64,000 nt of DNA from Phytohabitans aurantiacus. Lineage in GTDB: Bacteria; Actinomycetota; Actinomycetes; Mycobacteriales; Micromonosporaceae. Numbering within the stretch: position 1 is the first letter of the stretch; every line of letters starts with the position of its first letter. Below are positions 57,079 to 64,000 of this stretch, one piece after another. Below the pieces are notes generated by a model. It ran no database searches and was not told where the DNA came from. It saw only the letters and a program-made list of their open reading frames with translations. The DNA lies in the NCBI RefSeq assembly GCF_027923225.1, contig NZ_BSDI01000012.1, positions 62,001 to 126,000 of the forward strand, read 5' to 3'. Position numbers and translations under genes: made by a program.

Positions 57079-57855
57079 GTGGCCCGTACCGAGAGTGACC
57101 TGTCGCGCAAGCGGCGCGCCCGGAAGATGGCGCGCCTGCTGGAAGAGACCCACCCCGACGCGCACTGCGAGCTCGACTTCCAGAACGCCTTCCAGCTGTT
57201 GATCGCGACCGTGCTGTCGGCGCAGACCACCGACGTCCGGGTCAACCTGACGACGCCCACGCTGTTCGCCAAGTACCCCACGCCCGACGACCTGGCAGCG
57301 GCCAACCCCGAAGACATCGAGCAGATTCTCAAGCCGACCGGGTTCTTCCGGGCCAAGACCAAGTCGGTGATGGGGCTGTCGGCGGCCCTGCGTGACCGGT
57401 TCGGTGGTGAGGTGCCGCGCACGCTGGCCGAGATGGTCACGCTGCCGGGCGTCGGTCGCAAGACGGCCAACGTCGTGCTCGGCAACGCCTTCGACGTGCC
57501 GGGCATCACGGTCGACACGCACTTCCAGCGGCTCGTGGGTCGGTGGGAGTGGACCGCCGAGTCCGACCCGGTCAAGATCGAGCACGCCGTCGGAGCGCTG
57601 ATCGAGAAGCGCGAGTGGACGATGCTCTCGCACCGGGTGATCTTCCACGGCCGGCGGGTCTGCCACGCCCGCAAGCCGGCCTGCGGCGCCTGCACCCTCA
57701 CCAAGCTCTGCCCGGCGTATGGCACCGGCCCCACCGAGGCCGCCGCCGCGGCCAAGCTCCTCAAGGGCCCGCGCGCCCGCGAGCTCGCCGCCGCGGCCGG
57801 CGTCGACCCGGAGTTGGTGCCCGCCAAGGCGGTGACCGAGCCGGAGGCACCGTGA
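57079..57855 (+). CDS. nth: Endonuclease III (DNA glycosylase/AP lyase)
   Basis: Nth removes oxidised pyrimidines and cuts abasic sites. The 258-residue protein (GTG start) has the HhH motif [17 protein letters not shown], with the catalytic Lys about residue 128, the catalytic Asp in TVDTHFQRL (about 145), and the four Cys of the [4Fe-4S] cluster (C-x6-C-x2-C-x5-C, from about residue 195). A C-terminal extension of ~40 residues follows. The tlpA-like gene starts at the overlapping GTGA. Together with crp upstream it matches the mycobacterial crp-nth order. Confidence 0.96.
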   Translation: MARTESDLSRKRRARKMARLLEETHPDAHCELDFQNAFQLLIATVLSAQTTDVRVNLTTPTLFAKYPTPDDLAAANPEDIEQILKPTGFFRAKTKSVMGLSAALRDRFGGEVPRTLAEMVTLPGVGRKTANVVLGNAFDVPGITVDTHFQRLVGRWEWTAESDPVKIEHAVGALIEKREWTMLSHRVIFHGRRVCHARKPACGACTLTKLCPAYGTGPTEAAAAAKLLKGPRARELAAAAGVDPELVPAKAVTEPEAP

Positions 57856-58439
57856 AGCGAGCCGCCTTCTTCCTGGTCGCGACGCTGCTCGTCGCCGGGT
57901 GCACCGACGACCCTGAGCCGCCGCCGGAGCCCGCACCGGCACCGTTCGCCGACTGCGCAGCGCTGACCGCGCCACCGGCACAGGCGACCGCCAGCCCGGG
58001 TCCGGCTCCGGCCGCCGCGGCAGCGCTGCCCGACATCGCGCTGCCCTGCTTCACCGGCGACGCCACCGTCCAGGTGAGCGCCATCCGCGGGCCGGCCATC
58101 GTCAACCTGTGGGGCTCATGGTGCGCGCCCTGCCGCGAGGAGCTGCCCGCCTTCCAGCGCTTCGCCGACCGCGCCGCCGGCAAGGTCCACGTCATCGGCA
58201 TCGACACCCACGACACCCGCGAGGCGGGCGGGTCGCTCGCCGAAGACCTCGGGGTGACCTACCCCAACCTTTACGACCGGTCGGAGCGGTTCCGCATCAA
58301 GCTCTCCGGGCGCCCCTTGCCGTTGACGCTCTTCGTCGACCAGCAGGGCAAGATCCGGCACCTCTACAACGAGGCCGCGCTCGACGACGCCACGCTCGCC
58401 ACCCTGGCCGCCCGGCATCTCGGGGTGACGCTTCCATGA
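57852..58439 (+). CDS. TlpA/ResA-like thioredoxin-fold lipoprotein
   Basis: The 195-residue protein starts at GTG overlapping the nth stop. The lipobox LVAGC places the lipidated Cys at residue 17. After a Pro/Ala linker the thioredoxin-fold domain carries [15 protein letters not shown] (active site CAPC, about residues 90-94) and the cis-Pro region [14 protein letters not shown]. Such proteins reduce or shuffle disulfides outside the membrane, for instance in cytochrome maturation. The mycobacterial equivalent is Rv3673c. Its stop overlaps the NUDIX start. Confidence 0.9.
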   Translation: MKRAAFFLVATLLVAGCTDDPEPPPEPAPAPFADCAALTAPPAQATASPGPAPAAAAALPDIALPCFTGDATVQVSAIRGPAIVNLWGSWCAPCREELPAFQRFADRAAGKVHVIGIDTHDTREAGGSLAEDLGVTYPNLYDRSERFRIKLSGRPLPLTLFVDQQGKIRHLYNEAALDDATLATLAARHLGVTLP

Positions 58440-58467
58440 CTGACGGCGCTTCCATGACTGACGGTAA
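58426..58467 (+). repeat. 18-bp tandem duplication across the tlpA-NUDIX junction
   Basis: GCTTCCATGACTGACGGC is repeated directly with one base change, so the NUDIX start region reads [12 protein letters not shown]. Both copies contain an in-frame ATG; the duplication placed a second start codon. Confidence 0.7.
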
Positions 58468-59125
58468 CGGGACGCCGGACTGGTTGGCGCCCTTGCTCGA
58501 TCGGCTCCGGGACGCTCGGGTCGAAGACTTCACGCGCCTGCCCACGCCCACCGACAGCGGCCGGCCGAGCGCCGTCCTCATCCTCCTCGGCGAGCACGAC
58601 GGCGAGCCCGATGTGCTCATGCTCCAGCGGGCGGCGACGCTGCGCACCCACGCGGGGCAGCCCGCGTTTCCGGGCGGGGCGAGCGACCCGGGCGACGCCG
58701 ACGCGGTCGCCACCGCCCTGCGCGAGGCGCAGGAGGAGGTCGACCTCGACCCGGCCACCGTCACCGTGCTCGCCGACCTGCCTCCGCTGTGGATACCGGT
58801 CAGCGGCTTCGTCGTCACGCCGGTGCTCGCGTGGTGGCACGCACCGCATGCCGTGCACCCCAAAGATCCGGCCGAGGTGGCGCATGTCGCGCGCCTCCCC
58901 ATCGCTGAGCTCGTCGACCCGGACAATCGGCTGCAGATCCGTCATCCGAGTGGCTGGATGGGCCCGGCGTTCCAGGTGCGCGGGATGTTGGTTTGGGGCT
59001 TCACCGCGGGGGTCCTTTCCGCGCTCCTGGAGATGGCCGGCTGGGCCCGGCCCTGGCCACGCGACCGGATCGCCGACATGCCGACCAGCCCGCCGCCCAC
59101 CGGCACCGAAGACGTACCCGCCTAG
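58436..59125 (+). CDS. NUDIX hydrolase (CoA pyrophosphatase-like)
   Basis: The 229-residue enzyme starts at the ATG overlapping the tlpA stop; a second in-frame ATG six codons later is equally possible. The NUDIX box is GGASDPGDADAVATALREAQEEVDLD (G-x5-E-x7-R-E-x2-E-E), preceded by LMLQRAATLRTHAGQPAFPGGA, and the CoA-type motif region PPLWIPVSGFVVTPVLAWW follows. Homologues hydrolyse CoA to phosphopantetheine and ADP. The mycobacterial equivalent is Rv3672c, next to marP. Confidence 0.92.
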   Translation: MTDGASMTDGNGTPDWLAPLLDRLRDARVEDFTRLPTPTDSGRPSAVLILLGEHDGEPDVLMLQRAATLRTHAGQPAFPGGASDPGDADAVATALREAQEEVDLDPATVTVLADLPPLWIPVSGFVVTPVLAWWHAPHAVHPKDPAEVAHVARLPIAELVDPDNRLQIRHPSGWMGPAFQVRGMLVWGFTAGVLSALLEMAGWARPWPRDRIADMPTSPPPTGTEDVPA

Positions 59126-59156
59126 CGCGTCGGCGCCGGTACTCGCGAGACCCCCG

Positions 59157-59162
59157 TACCCT
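59157..59162 (+). promoter_or_regulatory. -10 hexamer TACCCT for the MarP-like gene (leaderless type)
   Basis: TACCCT ends 6 nt before the GTG start at 59169. Confidence 0.55.
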
Positions 59163-59168
59163 TGACGC

Positions 59169-60347
59169 GTGTCCGCCATCGATGTCGCCCTTGTGCTGCT
59201 CATGCTGTTGTTCGCGATCAGCGGATACCGACAGGGATTTGTCATCGGTGCGCTGTCATTCGCCGGGTTTTTCGGGGGCGCTCTGATCGGGCTCCAACTC
59301 GGGCCTTTCGTAGCCCAGCGCTTCGCCGACGACGCCGTGCGCGTCGTCGTTTCTCTTATCGCCATCTTCGGGCTCGCGGTGCTCGGGCAGGCCCTCGCCG
59401 GCTGGCTCGGCACCCATCTCCGGCACGCCATCACCAGCCCAGCCGGCCGCCGGGCCGACGACGCCGGTGGTGCCGTGGTCTCGGTGCTGGCCGTACTCGT
59501 GGTCGCGTGGCTCGTGGCGGTGCCGCTAGGCACGTCATCGCTGCCCTGGCTGGCCAGCTCCGTCCGCAACAGCGCGATCCTGCACGGCGTCAACCGCGTC
59601 ATGCCCGAGCAGGCCCAAGCCCTCTCCCAGGCCCTCCGCGAGACCGTCGACACGCAGGGCTTCCCCGAGGTGTTCGGCGAGCTGTCGCCCACCCGGGCGC
59701 GCGAAGTGGCGGCTCCCGACCCGCGTCTCGCCGGCTCGAGGGTGGTCGCCAACGCGCGGCCGTCGGTGGTGAAGGTCCTGGGCACCGCACCGAGCTGCTC
59801 CCGGCGCATCGAGGGCTCCGGCTTCGTGTACGCCAAAGAGCGCGTCATGACCAACGCACACGTGGTCGCCGGCACCCGCTCGATCGAGGTGGAGATCGGC
59901 GACGAGAAGCTCGACGGCCGGGTGGTCGTCTACGACCCCAACCGGGATCTGGCCGTCCTCTACGTGCCGGGCCTGGACGCGCCGGTGATGCCGTTCGCGC
60001 AGCGGGAGGCCCAGGCCAACGCGGACGCGATCGTGCTCGGGTTCCCGCTCGACGGACCGTTCAACGCGCAGTCCGCCCGCGTCCGCGACCTCGGCGACAT
60101 CACCGGGCCGGACATCTACGACTCGAAGGACGTGACCCGCGAGATCTACACCATCCGGGCGCTCGTGCGGAGCGGCAACTCGGGTGGCCCGCTGGTGGGC
60201 ACGAACGGCCAAGCGATCGGGGTAATCTTCGCGGCGGCCGCCGACGACCGGAACACCGGGTTCGCGGTCAGCGCCAAGGAGGCTTCCCCGGTGGCGACGG
60301 CGGGCCTGTCTCGCACGCGCGCCACGGGCACAGGCGCCTGCGCCTAA
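59169..60347 (+). CDS. MarP-like membrane serine protease (CvpA plus trypsin-like domain)
   Basis: The 392-residue protein has four N-terminal TM helices with a CvpA-type layout (AIDVALVLLMLLFAISGYRQGF), then an extracytoplasmic chymotrypsin-fold protease. The triad is visible: His in TNAHVVAG (about 230), Asp in PNRDLAVLYV (about 259), Ser in VRSGNSGGPLVG (about 337). Cys in GTAPSCSRR and the C-terminal GACA could form the disulfide seen in mycobacterial MarP, which confers acid tolerance. The start is GTG with a leaderless-type promoter. Its 3' end borders a palindromic element. Confidence 0.93.
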   Translation: MSAIDVALVLLMLLFAISGYRQGFVIGALSFAGFFGGALIGLQLGPFVAQRFADDAVRVVVSLIAIFGLAVLGQALAGWLGTHLRHAITSPAGRRADDAGGAVVSVLAVLVVAWLVAVPLGTSSLPWLASSVRNSAILHGVNRVMPEQAQALSQALRETVDTQGFPEVFGELSPTRAREVAAPDPRLAGSRVVANARPSVVKVLGTAPSCSRRIEGSGFVYAKERVMTNAHVVAGTRSIEVEIGDEKLDGRVVVYDPNRDLAVLYVPGLDAPVMPFAQREAQANADAIVLGFPLDGPFNAQSARVRDLGDITGPDIYDSKDVTREIYTIRALVRSGNSGGPLVGTNGQAIGVIFAAAADDRNTGFAVSAKEASPVATAGLSRTRATGTGACA

Positions 60348-60354
60348 CCCACCC

Positions 60355-60414
60355 GGCGTGATCAGGGCGTCCCTGAAGGCGCTCTAGCAACTTGAGGGAC
60401 GCCCTGATCACGCC
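60355..60414. terminator. Palindromic repeat family A, probable bidirectional terminator
   Basis: Arms 60355-60378 and 60391-60414 are 24 nt with one mismatch, loop gcgctctagcaa. Relative to the copy at 15531 the outermost pairs swap (GCC/GGC versus GGC/GCC), preserving pairing. It lies between the convergent MarP-like and mycosin genes. Confidence 0.85.
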
Positions 60415-60421
60415 GTTGCGG

Positions 60422-61675
60422 TTAGCGGGTGCGGAAGAAGCGGCGGACCGTGAAGGCGCCCGCCACGATCACCCCGAGCGCGATCAGACCGCCCGCGAGC
60501 AGCCCGCGGCGCGACTCTTCCACCTCGCCGACCGGCTCCGCCGACCAGCCCGCGTTGGAGCCGGGCGCCTGGCCACCGGTCTGGTGATTGCCGCTGGTGC
60601 CGCCGGCGGCCTCGATGCCAGGCGCGGCGCCAAATCCGGCGACGCCGGGCGGGGCATTGTTGTCGAGCGGGTTGCGCTCCACCGTGGACATGCCGACGGT
60701 GAGCGCGGCGACGGGGTCGACCAGGCCGTATCCGAACCGGTCGTCGCGGCCCACCGCACCCAGATCGTCGGCGGTCTTGATGAGCCGGTTGACGACGGTG
60801 CCGGCGGTCATCTCGGGCCACTTGGCACGGACCAGCGCGGCGGTGGCGCTCACCAGCGGGGCGGCGAAGCTCGTGCCCTGCACCTTCCACGTGCCGCCGG
60901 GCCGGGCGCCGACCAGTCCGTTGGCGGGGGCGGCGAGCACGGTGGCGGGGCCGGTGATGGAGCCGGACCAGAGGCCCTCGGTCTCGCGTTCGAGACCGGT
61001 AACCGCGATGACGCCGGGCTCGCGAGCCGGGTACCAGACCTCGGCGGGCGCGTCGGGCGCGACGTTGCCGGTGCAGGCGATCACGACGACGTCGCGAGCG
61101 AACGCGTAGTCGATGGCGGCCGCCAGTGCCGGGCTGTTGCCGCTGCCGCCGAGCGAAAGGTTGATCACCTCGGCGCCGTTGTCGACCGCCCACCGGACGC
61201 CCTTGGCGACGATCAGCGCGTCGTCGTACCGGTTGTCGGCGTCGAGGACCCGGACGGGCAGGATCTTCGCCTGCGGCGCCAGCCCCATGACCCCGTCGCG
61301 GTCATCGTTGCGCCCGGCGATCAGGCCGGCGACGGTGGTGCCGTGCCCCACCGGATCGGTGCGCCCATCGCCGCTGCCGGTCACGAGGTCGATGCCCGGC
61401 AGGACCTGGCCCGCGAGGTCAGGGTGGCTGCCGTCGACACCCGAGTCGATCACCGCGACGGTGACGTTGGACCCGGTCGCGTATCGCCATGCGTGCGTGG
61501 CGCGCAGCTCGGTGAGCTGCCACTGGTCTTCGCGGACGGTGTCGCGGCGCTGGACTGTGCTGGCAGCCTGCGCTGGCGTAGCGGCGATCGCGGGCGCGCC
61601 GGTCGCACCGACGGCGACGAGCGCCGCCCCGACGAACCGCGGAACGGCGCCCCAGCGAAGGCTCCACAGCCTCAT
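60422..61675 (-). CDS. Type VII secretion-associated serine protease mycosin (MycP-like)
   Basis: The 417-residue subtilase starts at MRLWSLRWGAVPRFVGAALVAVGATGAPAIAAT, a signal peptide; the longer open frame upstream is not supported. The S8 triad is Asp in VIDSGVDGSHPDL (about 77), His in GHGTTVAGL (about 108), and Ser in GTSFAAPLVSA (about 268). A Gly/Pro-rich stretch leads to a C-terminal TM helix (GLLAGGLIALGVIVAGAF) and basic tail, the mycosin architecture. Mycosins process or stabilise type VII secretion systems. It lies downstream of eccC on the same strand. Confidence 0.92.
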   Translation of the reverse strand: MRLWSLRWGAVPRFVGAALVAVGATGAPAIAATPAQAASTVQRRDTVREDQWQLTELRATHAWRYATGSNVTVAVIDSGVDGSHPDLAGQVLPGIDLVTGSGDGRTDPVGHGTTVAGLIAGRNDDRDGVMGLAPQAKILPVRVLDADNRYDDALIVAKGVRWAVDNGAEVINLSLGGSGNSPALAAAIDYAFARDVVVIACTGNVAPDAPAEVWYPAREPGVIAVTGLERETEGLWSGSITGPATVLAAPANGLVGARPGGTWKVQGTSFAAPLVSATAALVRAKWPEMTAGTVVNRLIKTADDLGAVGRDDRFGYGLVDPVAALTVGMSTVERNPLDNNAPPGVAGFGAAPGIEAAGGTSGNHQTGGQAPGSNAGWSAEPVGEVEESRRGLLAGGLIALGVIVAGAFTVRRFFRTR

Positions 61676-61781
61676 CGCAGATGGCCTCCAGTCAGGCCGG
61701 TATATAGGTCCGGACCGACAAAGTCGTTGGAGGGAGGTTACCGCGTTCAGGTACCCCGGGTAATCCGCTGACGGAAGAAGA

Positions 61782-64000
61782 TCACTCGTGGGGAAGAAAT
61801 GCCAGCTGAACGAGGCGTGCTCCCTTCTTCCGCGTGACGAGACGCCCGCGGCCTGGTGGCAGCGTAGTCGGACGTGCGGTGCCGACGAGGGCTCCTTCGT
61901 CCTTGTCACCGGACATCACCAGACCGGGTGACGCCAGCTCGCGCAGCCGCTGCACGACCGGCTCGTACAGCGCCCGCGCCGCACCACCGCAGCGGCGGGT
62001 CAGCACCAGGTGCAGGCCGATGTCGCGGGCCTGCGGCAGGTACTCCAGCAGTGGCAGCAGTGGGTTTGCCGGCGCGGTGGCCACCAGGTCGTAGTCGTCG
62101 ACCAGTACGAACAGCTCCGGACCAGTCCACCAGGAGCGCTCGCGCAGCTGCCGAGGCGTGACGTCGGGGCCGGGCAGGCGCCGCCGCATGTACCCGGCCA
62201 CTGACTCGATCAATTCGCTGGTGGTGACGGCGGACGTCCCGTACCCGATGAGGTGCTCGCCCTCGACGGCGCCCAGCAGGCTGCGGCGATAGTCGATCAG
62301 GATGAGCCTGGCCTGTTCCGGCGTGAAACGCCGGGTGACCGACGTGGCGAGCGCCCGCAGGAAGGCCGACTTGCCGCACTCCGCGTCGCCAAACAGCAGG
62401 AAGTGCGGCTCGGCGCCGAAGTCCACTTCGGCCGGGCGCAGGTCGGCCTCGGCGATTCCGATGGGGAGGGTCAGCCCAGAGCCGGCGGAGAGGTCGAGGT
62501 CGGCGTACGGCACCACGGCGGGCAGCAGCCGCACCGGCGGCGCCGGAGCACCCGACCAGCCGGCGGCGACCGTGCGCACCAATGCCTCGGGGTCGCCGTC
62601 GAGTGTGGTTAGTGCCGGGCGGGCGGCCAGGAAGTGCAGGCCGGCTGCGGTGAGCCCTCGACCCGGTGTCTTTTCTGGCACATTGAGCGCGGCCTTGCGG
62701 GAGACGATCGAGTCGGCCGGATCGCCGAGGCGCAGTTCGAGGCGTGAGCCGAAGAGATCGCGGATCGCCGGCCGGAAGTCGAGCCAGCGAGAGGTGGCTG
62801 CCACGACGTGCACCCCGTACGCCAGGCCCCGGGTCGCGATGTCGGTGATCGCGGGCTCCAGGTCGTCGTAGTCGCCGCGCAGTGTGGTCCAGCCGTCGAT
62901 CACGAGAAGGATGTGGCCGTCGACTGGCTCGCCACGTTCGCGGTCGGCGAGCCGCGTGGCGATCTCACCCACCGTCCGGCGCACCACTTCGACGTCGTGC
63001 CGGCCGGCGACCCCGCCGACATGCGGCAGCGCGCGGAGCGCGGCCAGCGTGCCGCCACCGAAGTCCAGGCAGTAGACCTGCGCCTCGGCGGGCGTATGGG
63101 TGAGCGCCAGACCGCAGACCAGTGTCGCGAGGAGGCTTGACTTGCCGCTTCGCGGTCCACCGACGACGGCGACGTGCCCGGCCGCGCCGTCGAGCGCCAG
63201 CCACAGCAGGTCGCGCCGCTGCTCCAACGGCTTGTCGAGGATCGCGACCGGCACCTGTAAGGCGCCGCGCAACGCCGGGTTGGCGAACGTGAACCCGCGC
63301 ACCGGATCGCTGACCAGCGAACCGAGCAACTCGTCGAGCCCCGGCGACCGCGACAGCGGCGGCAGCCATACCTGGTGCGCCGGCGGACCTTCGCCAGCCA
63401 GCCGGTCGACCAGCGCGTCGAGCAGCGTGCGGCCGCTCTCGATCGCCGGGGTGGCGGGTTTGGGCGCCGGTACGAAATGCGTGCCGAAGGCCAGCACGCG
63501 TGGACGCCCGGCCCGCCCGTCCCGCTGCGGATCGGCGGCGCGGCGTAACGGCCCGGAGACATAGGCGGCGCGGAACCGCACCAGCGGCTCGGTGCCCGCC
63601 TTGAGGTATCCGTGACCGGGCGAGCGAGGCAGCTCGTAGGCGTCCGGCACGCCGAGAACCGCCCGTGACTCCAGCGCCGAGAACGTGCGCAGCCCGATCC
63701 GGTACGACAGGTGCGTCTCCAACCCGCGCATGCGCCCCTCTTCGAGCCGCTGCGACGCGAGCAGCAGATGCACGCCCAGCGACCGCCCCAACCGTCCTAT
63801 CTGGAGGAAGAGGTCGATGAAGTCGGGCTTGGCGGCCAGCAACTCGGAGAACTCGTCGCACACGATCAGCAGCGTGGGCAGGGGTGCGAGGGCGGCACCG
63901 CCGGCGCGTGCGCTCTCGTACTCGCGCAGGCTCACCAGGTCACCCGCGCGCCGCAGCAACTCCTGGCGGCGAAGCACCTCTCCGTTGATCGCGTCGACCA
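61782..64000 (-). CDS. EccC-like type VII secretion ATPase, C-terminal part (5' end outside window)
   Basis: The frame is open to the window end, so the N-terminal TM helices and the start of the first ATPase lie beyond. The visible 738 residues include the tail of ATPase 1 (LLIVCDEFSELLAAKPDFIDLFLQIGRLGRSLGVHLLLASQRLEEGRMRGLE), ATPase 2 with Walker A GGPRSGKSSLLA and Walker B HILLVIDGW, and ATPase 3 with GDAECGKSAFL and LFVLVDDYDL. EccC powers secretion of WXG100-type substrates and binds their signal with ATPase 3. It ends 106 bp before the mycosin gene; that gap holds no other gene. Confidence 0.92.
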   Translation of the reverse strand, partial: VDAINGEVLRRQELLRRAGDLVSLREYESARAGGAALAPLPTLLIVCDEFSELLAAKPDFIDLFLQIGRLGRSLGVHLLLASQRLEEGRMRGLETHLSYRIGLRTFSALESRAVLGVPDAYELPRSPGHGYLKAGTEPLVRFRAAYVSGPLRRAADPQRDGRAGRPRVLAFGTHFVPAPKPATPAIESGRTLLDALVDRLAGEGPPAHQVWLPPLSRSPGLDELLGSLVSDPVRGFTFANPALRGALQVPVAILDKPLEQRRDLLWLALDGAAGHVAVVGGPRSGKSSLLATLVCGLALTHTPAEAQVYCLDFGGGTLAALRALPHVGGVAGRHDVEVVRRTVGEIATRLADRERGEPVDGHILLVIDGWTTLRGDYDDLEPAITDIATRGLAYGVHVVAATSRWLDFRPAIRDLFGSRLELRLGDPADSIVSRKAALNVPEKTPGRGLTAAGLHFLAARPALTTLDGDPEALVRTVAAGWSGAPAPPVRLLPAVVPYADLDLSAGSGLTLPIGIAEADLRPAEVDFGAEPHFLLFGDAECGKSAFLRALATSVTRRFTPEQARLILIDYRRSLLGAVEGEHLIGYGTSAVTTSELIESVAGYMRRRLPGPDVTPRQLRERSWWTGPELFVLVDDYDLVATAPANPLLPLLEYLPQARDIGLHLVLTRRCGGAARALYEPVVQRLRELASPGLVMSGDKDEGALVGTARPTTLPPGRGRLVTRKKGARLVQLAFLPHE

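Noticed and set aside
55594..57981. 795-codon leftward open frame
   Set aside because: It is antisense to cbiZ, capA and nth; composition is that of a codon-position shadow.

Overview
The window is GC-rich, gene-dense DNA from an actinobacterium. Family placement in Micromonosporaceae or a close relative is an inference from gene content: a WhiB regulator, a mycosin/EccC type VII secretion locus, an AftD-type arabinofuranosyltransferase, a MarP-type protease and many genes with leaderless-style promoters. The backbone order dnaX-ybaB-recR ... leuA, lysC-asd ... metallophosphoesterase, ponA-type PBP, whiB, two ArsA ATPases, DUF4177, RidA, MBL hydrolase ... crp ... nth, TlpA, NUDIX, marP matches, from memory, the Mycobacterium tuberculosis Rv3671c-Rv3721c neighbourhood with lineage-specific blocks inserted.

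Layout. 1-2.6 kb: end of dnaX, ybaB, recR. 2.8-8.6 kb: a five-gene peptide/nickel-type ABC importer. 8.6-15.5 kb: small genes, leuA behind a 14-codon leucine-rich leader, a nitroreductase, a lipoprotein, then lysC-asd. 15.6-18.8 kb: a leftward DUF3068-methyltransferase-diguanylate cyclase operon. 18.9-28.5 kb: an envelope-polysaccharide locus (acyltransferase, AftD-like GT-C enzyme, GT4, DUF2613 micro-protein, second GT-C-like protein, flippase-like exporter). 28.6-38.3 kb: tRNA-Pro(CGG), metallophosphoesterase, YqeY, PBP, WhiB, ArsA pair, proline-rich membrane protein, DUF4177, RidA, MBL hydrolase. 38.3-54.2 kb: a block absent from the mycobacterial order, holding a giant adenylate cyclase/AAA protein, a Ser/Thr kinase, a TetR-led acyl-CoA carboxylase/dehydrogenase operon with an AtuA-family protein, and a divergent Nramp-like transporter with two PRC-barrel proteins. 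54.3-60.3 kb: crp, cbiZ, capA, nth, tlpA, NUDIX, marP. 60.4-64 kb: mycosin and EccC (cut by the window end).

The most notable non-coding features are long palindromes at gene 3' ends. One family recurs three times with 24-nt arms and a 12-nt loop; one copy is split by a second hairpin. A ~159-bp nested palindrome lies between convergent genes at 54.2 kb, and a multi-arm element ends the flippase gene. The leuA leader is the clearest regulatory element: its Leu codons are complementary to the leuA ribosome binding site. At least ten genes have a TANNNT hexamer 6-8 nt before the start codon, as expected for leaderless transcripts.

No CRISPR array, insertion sequence, prophage or rRNA was seen.
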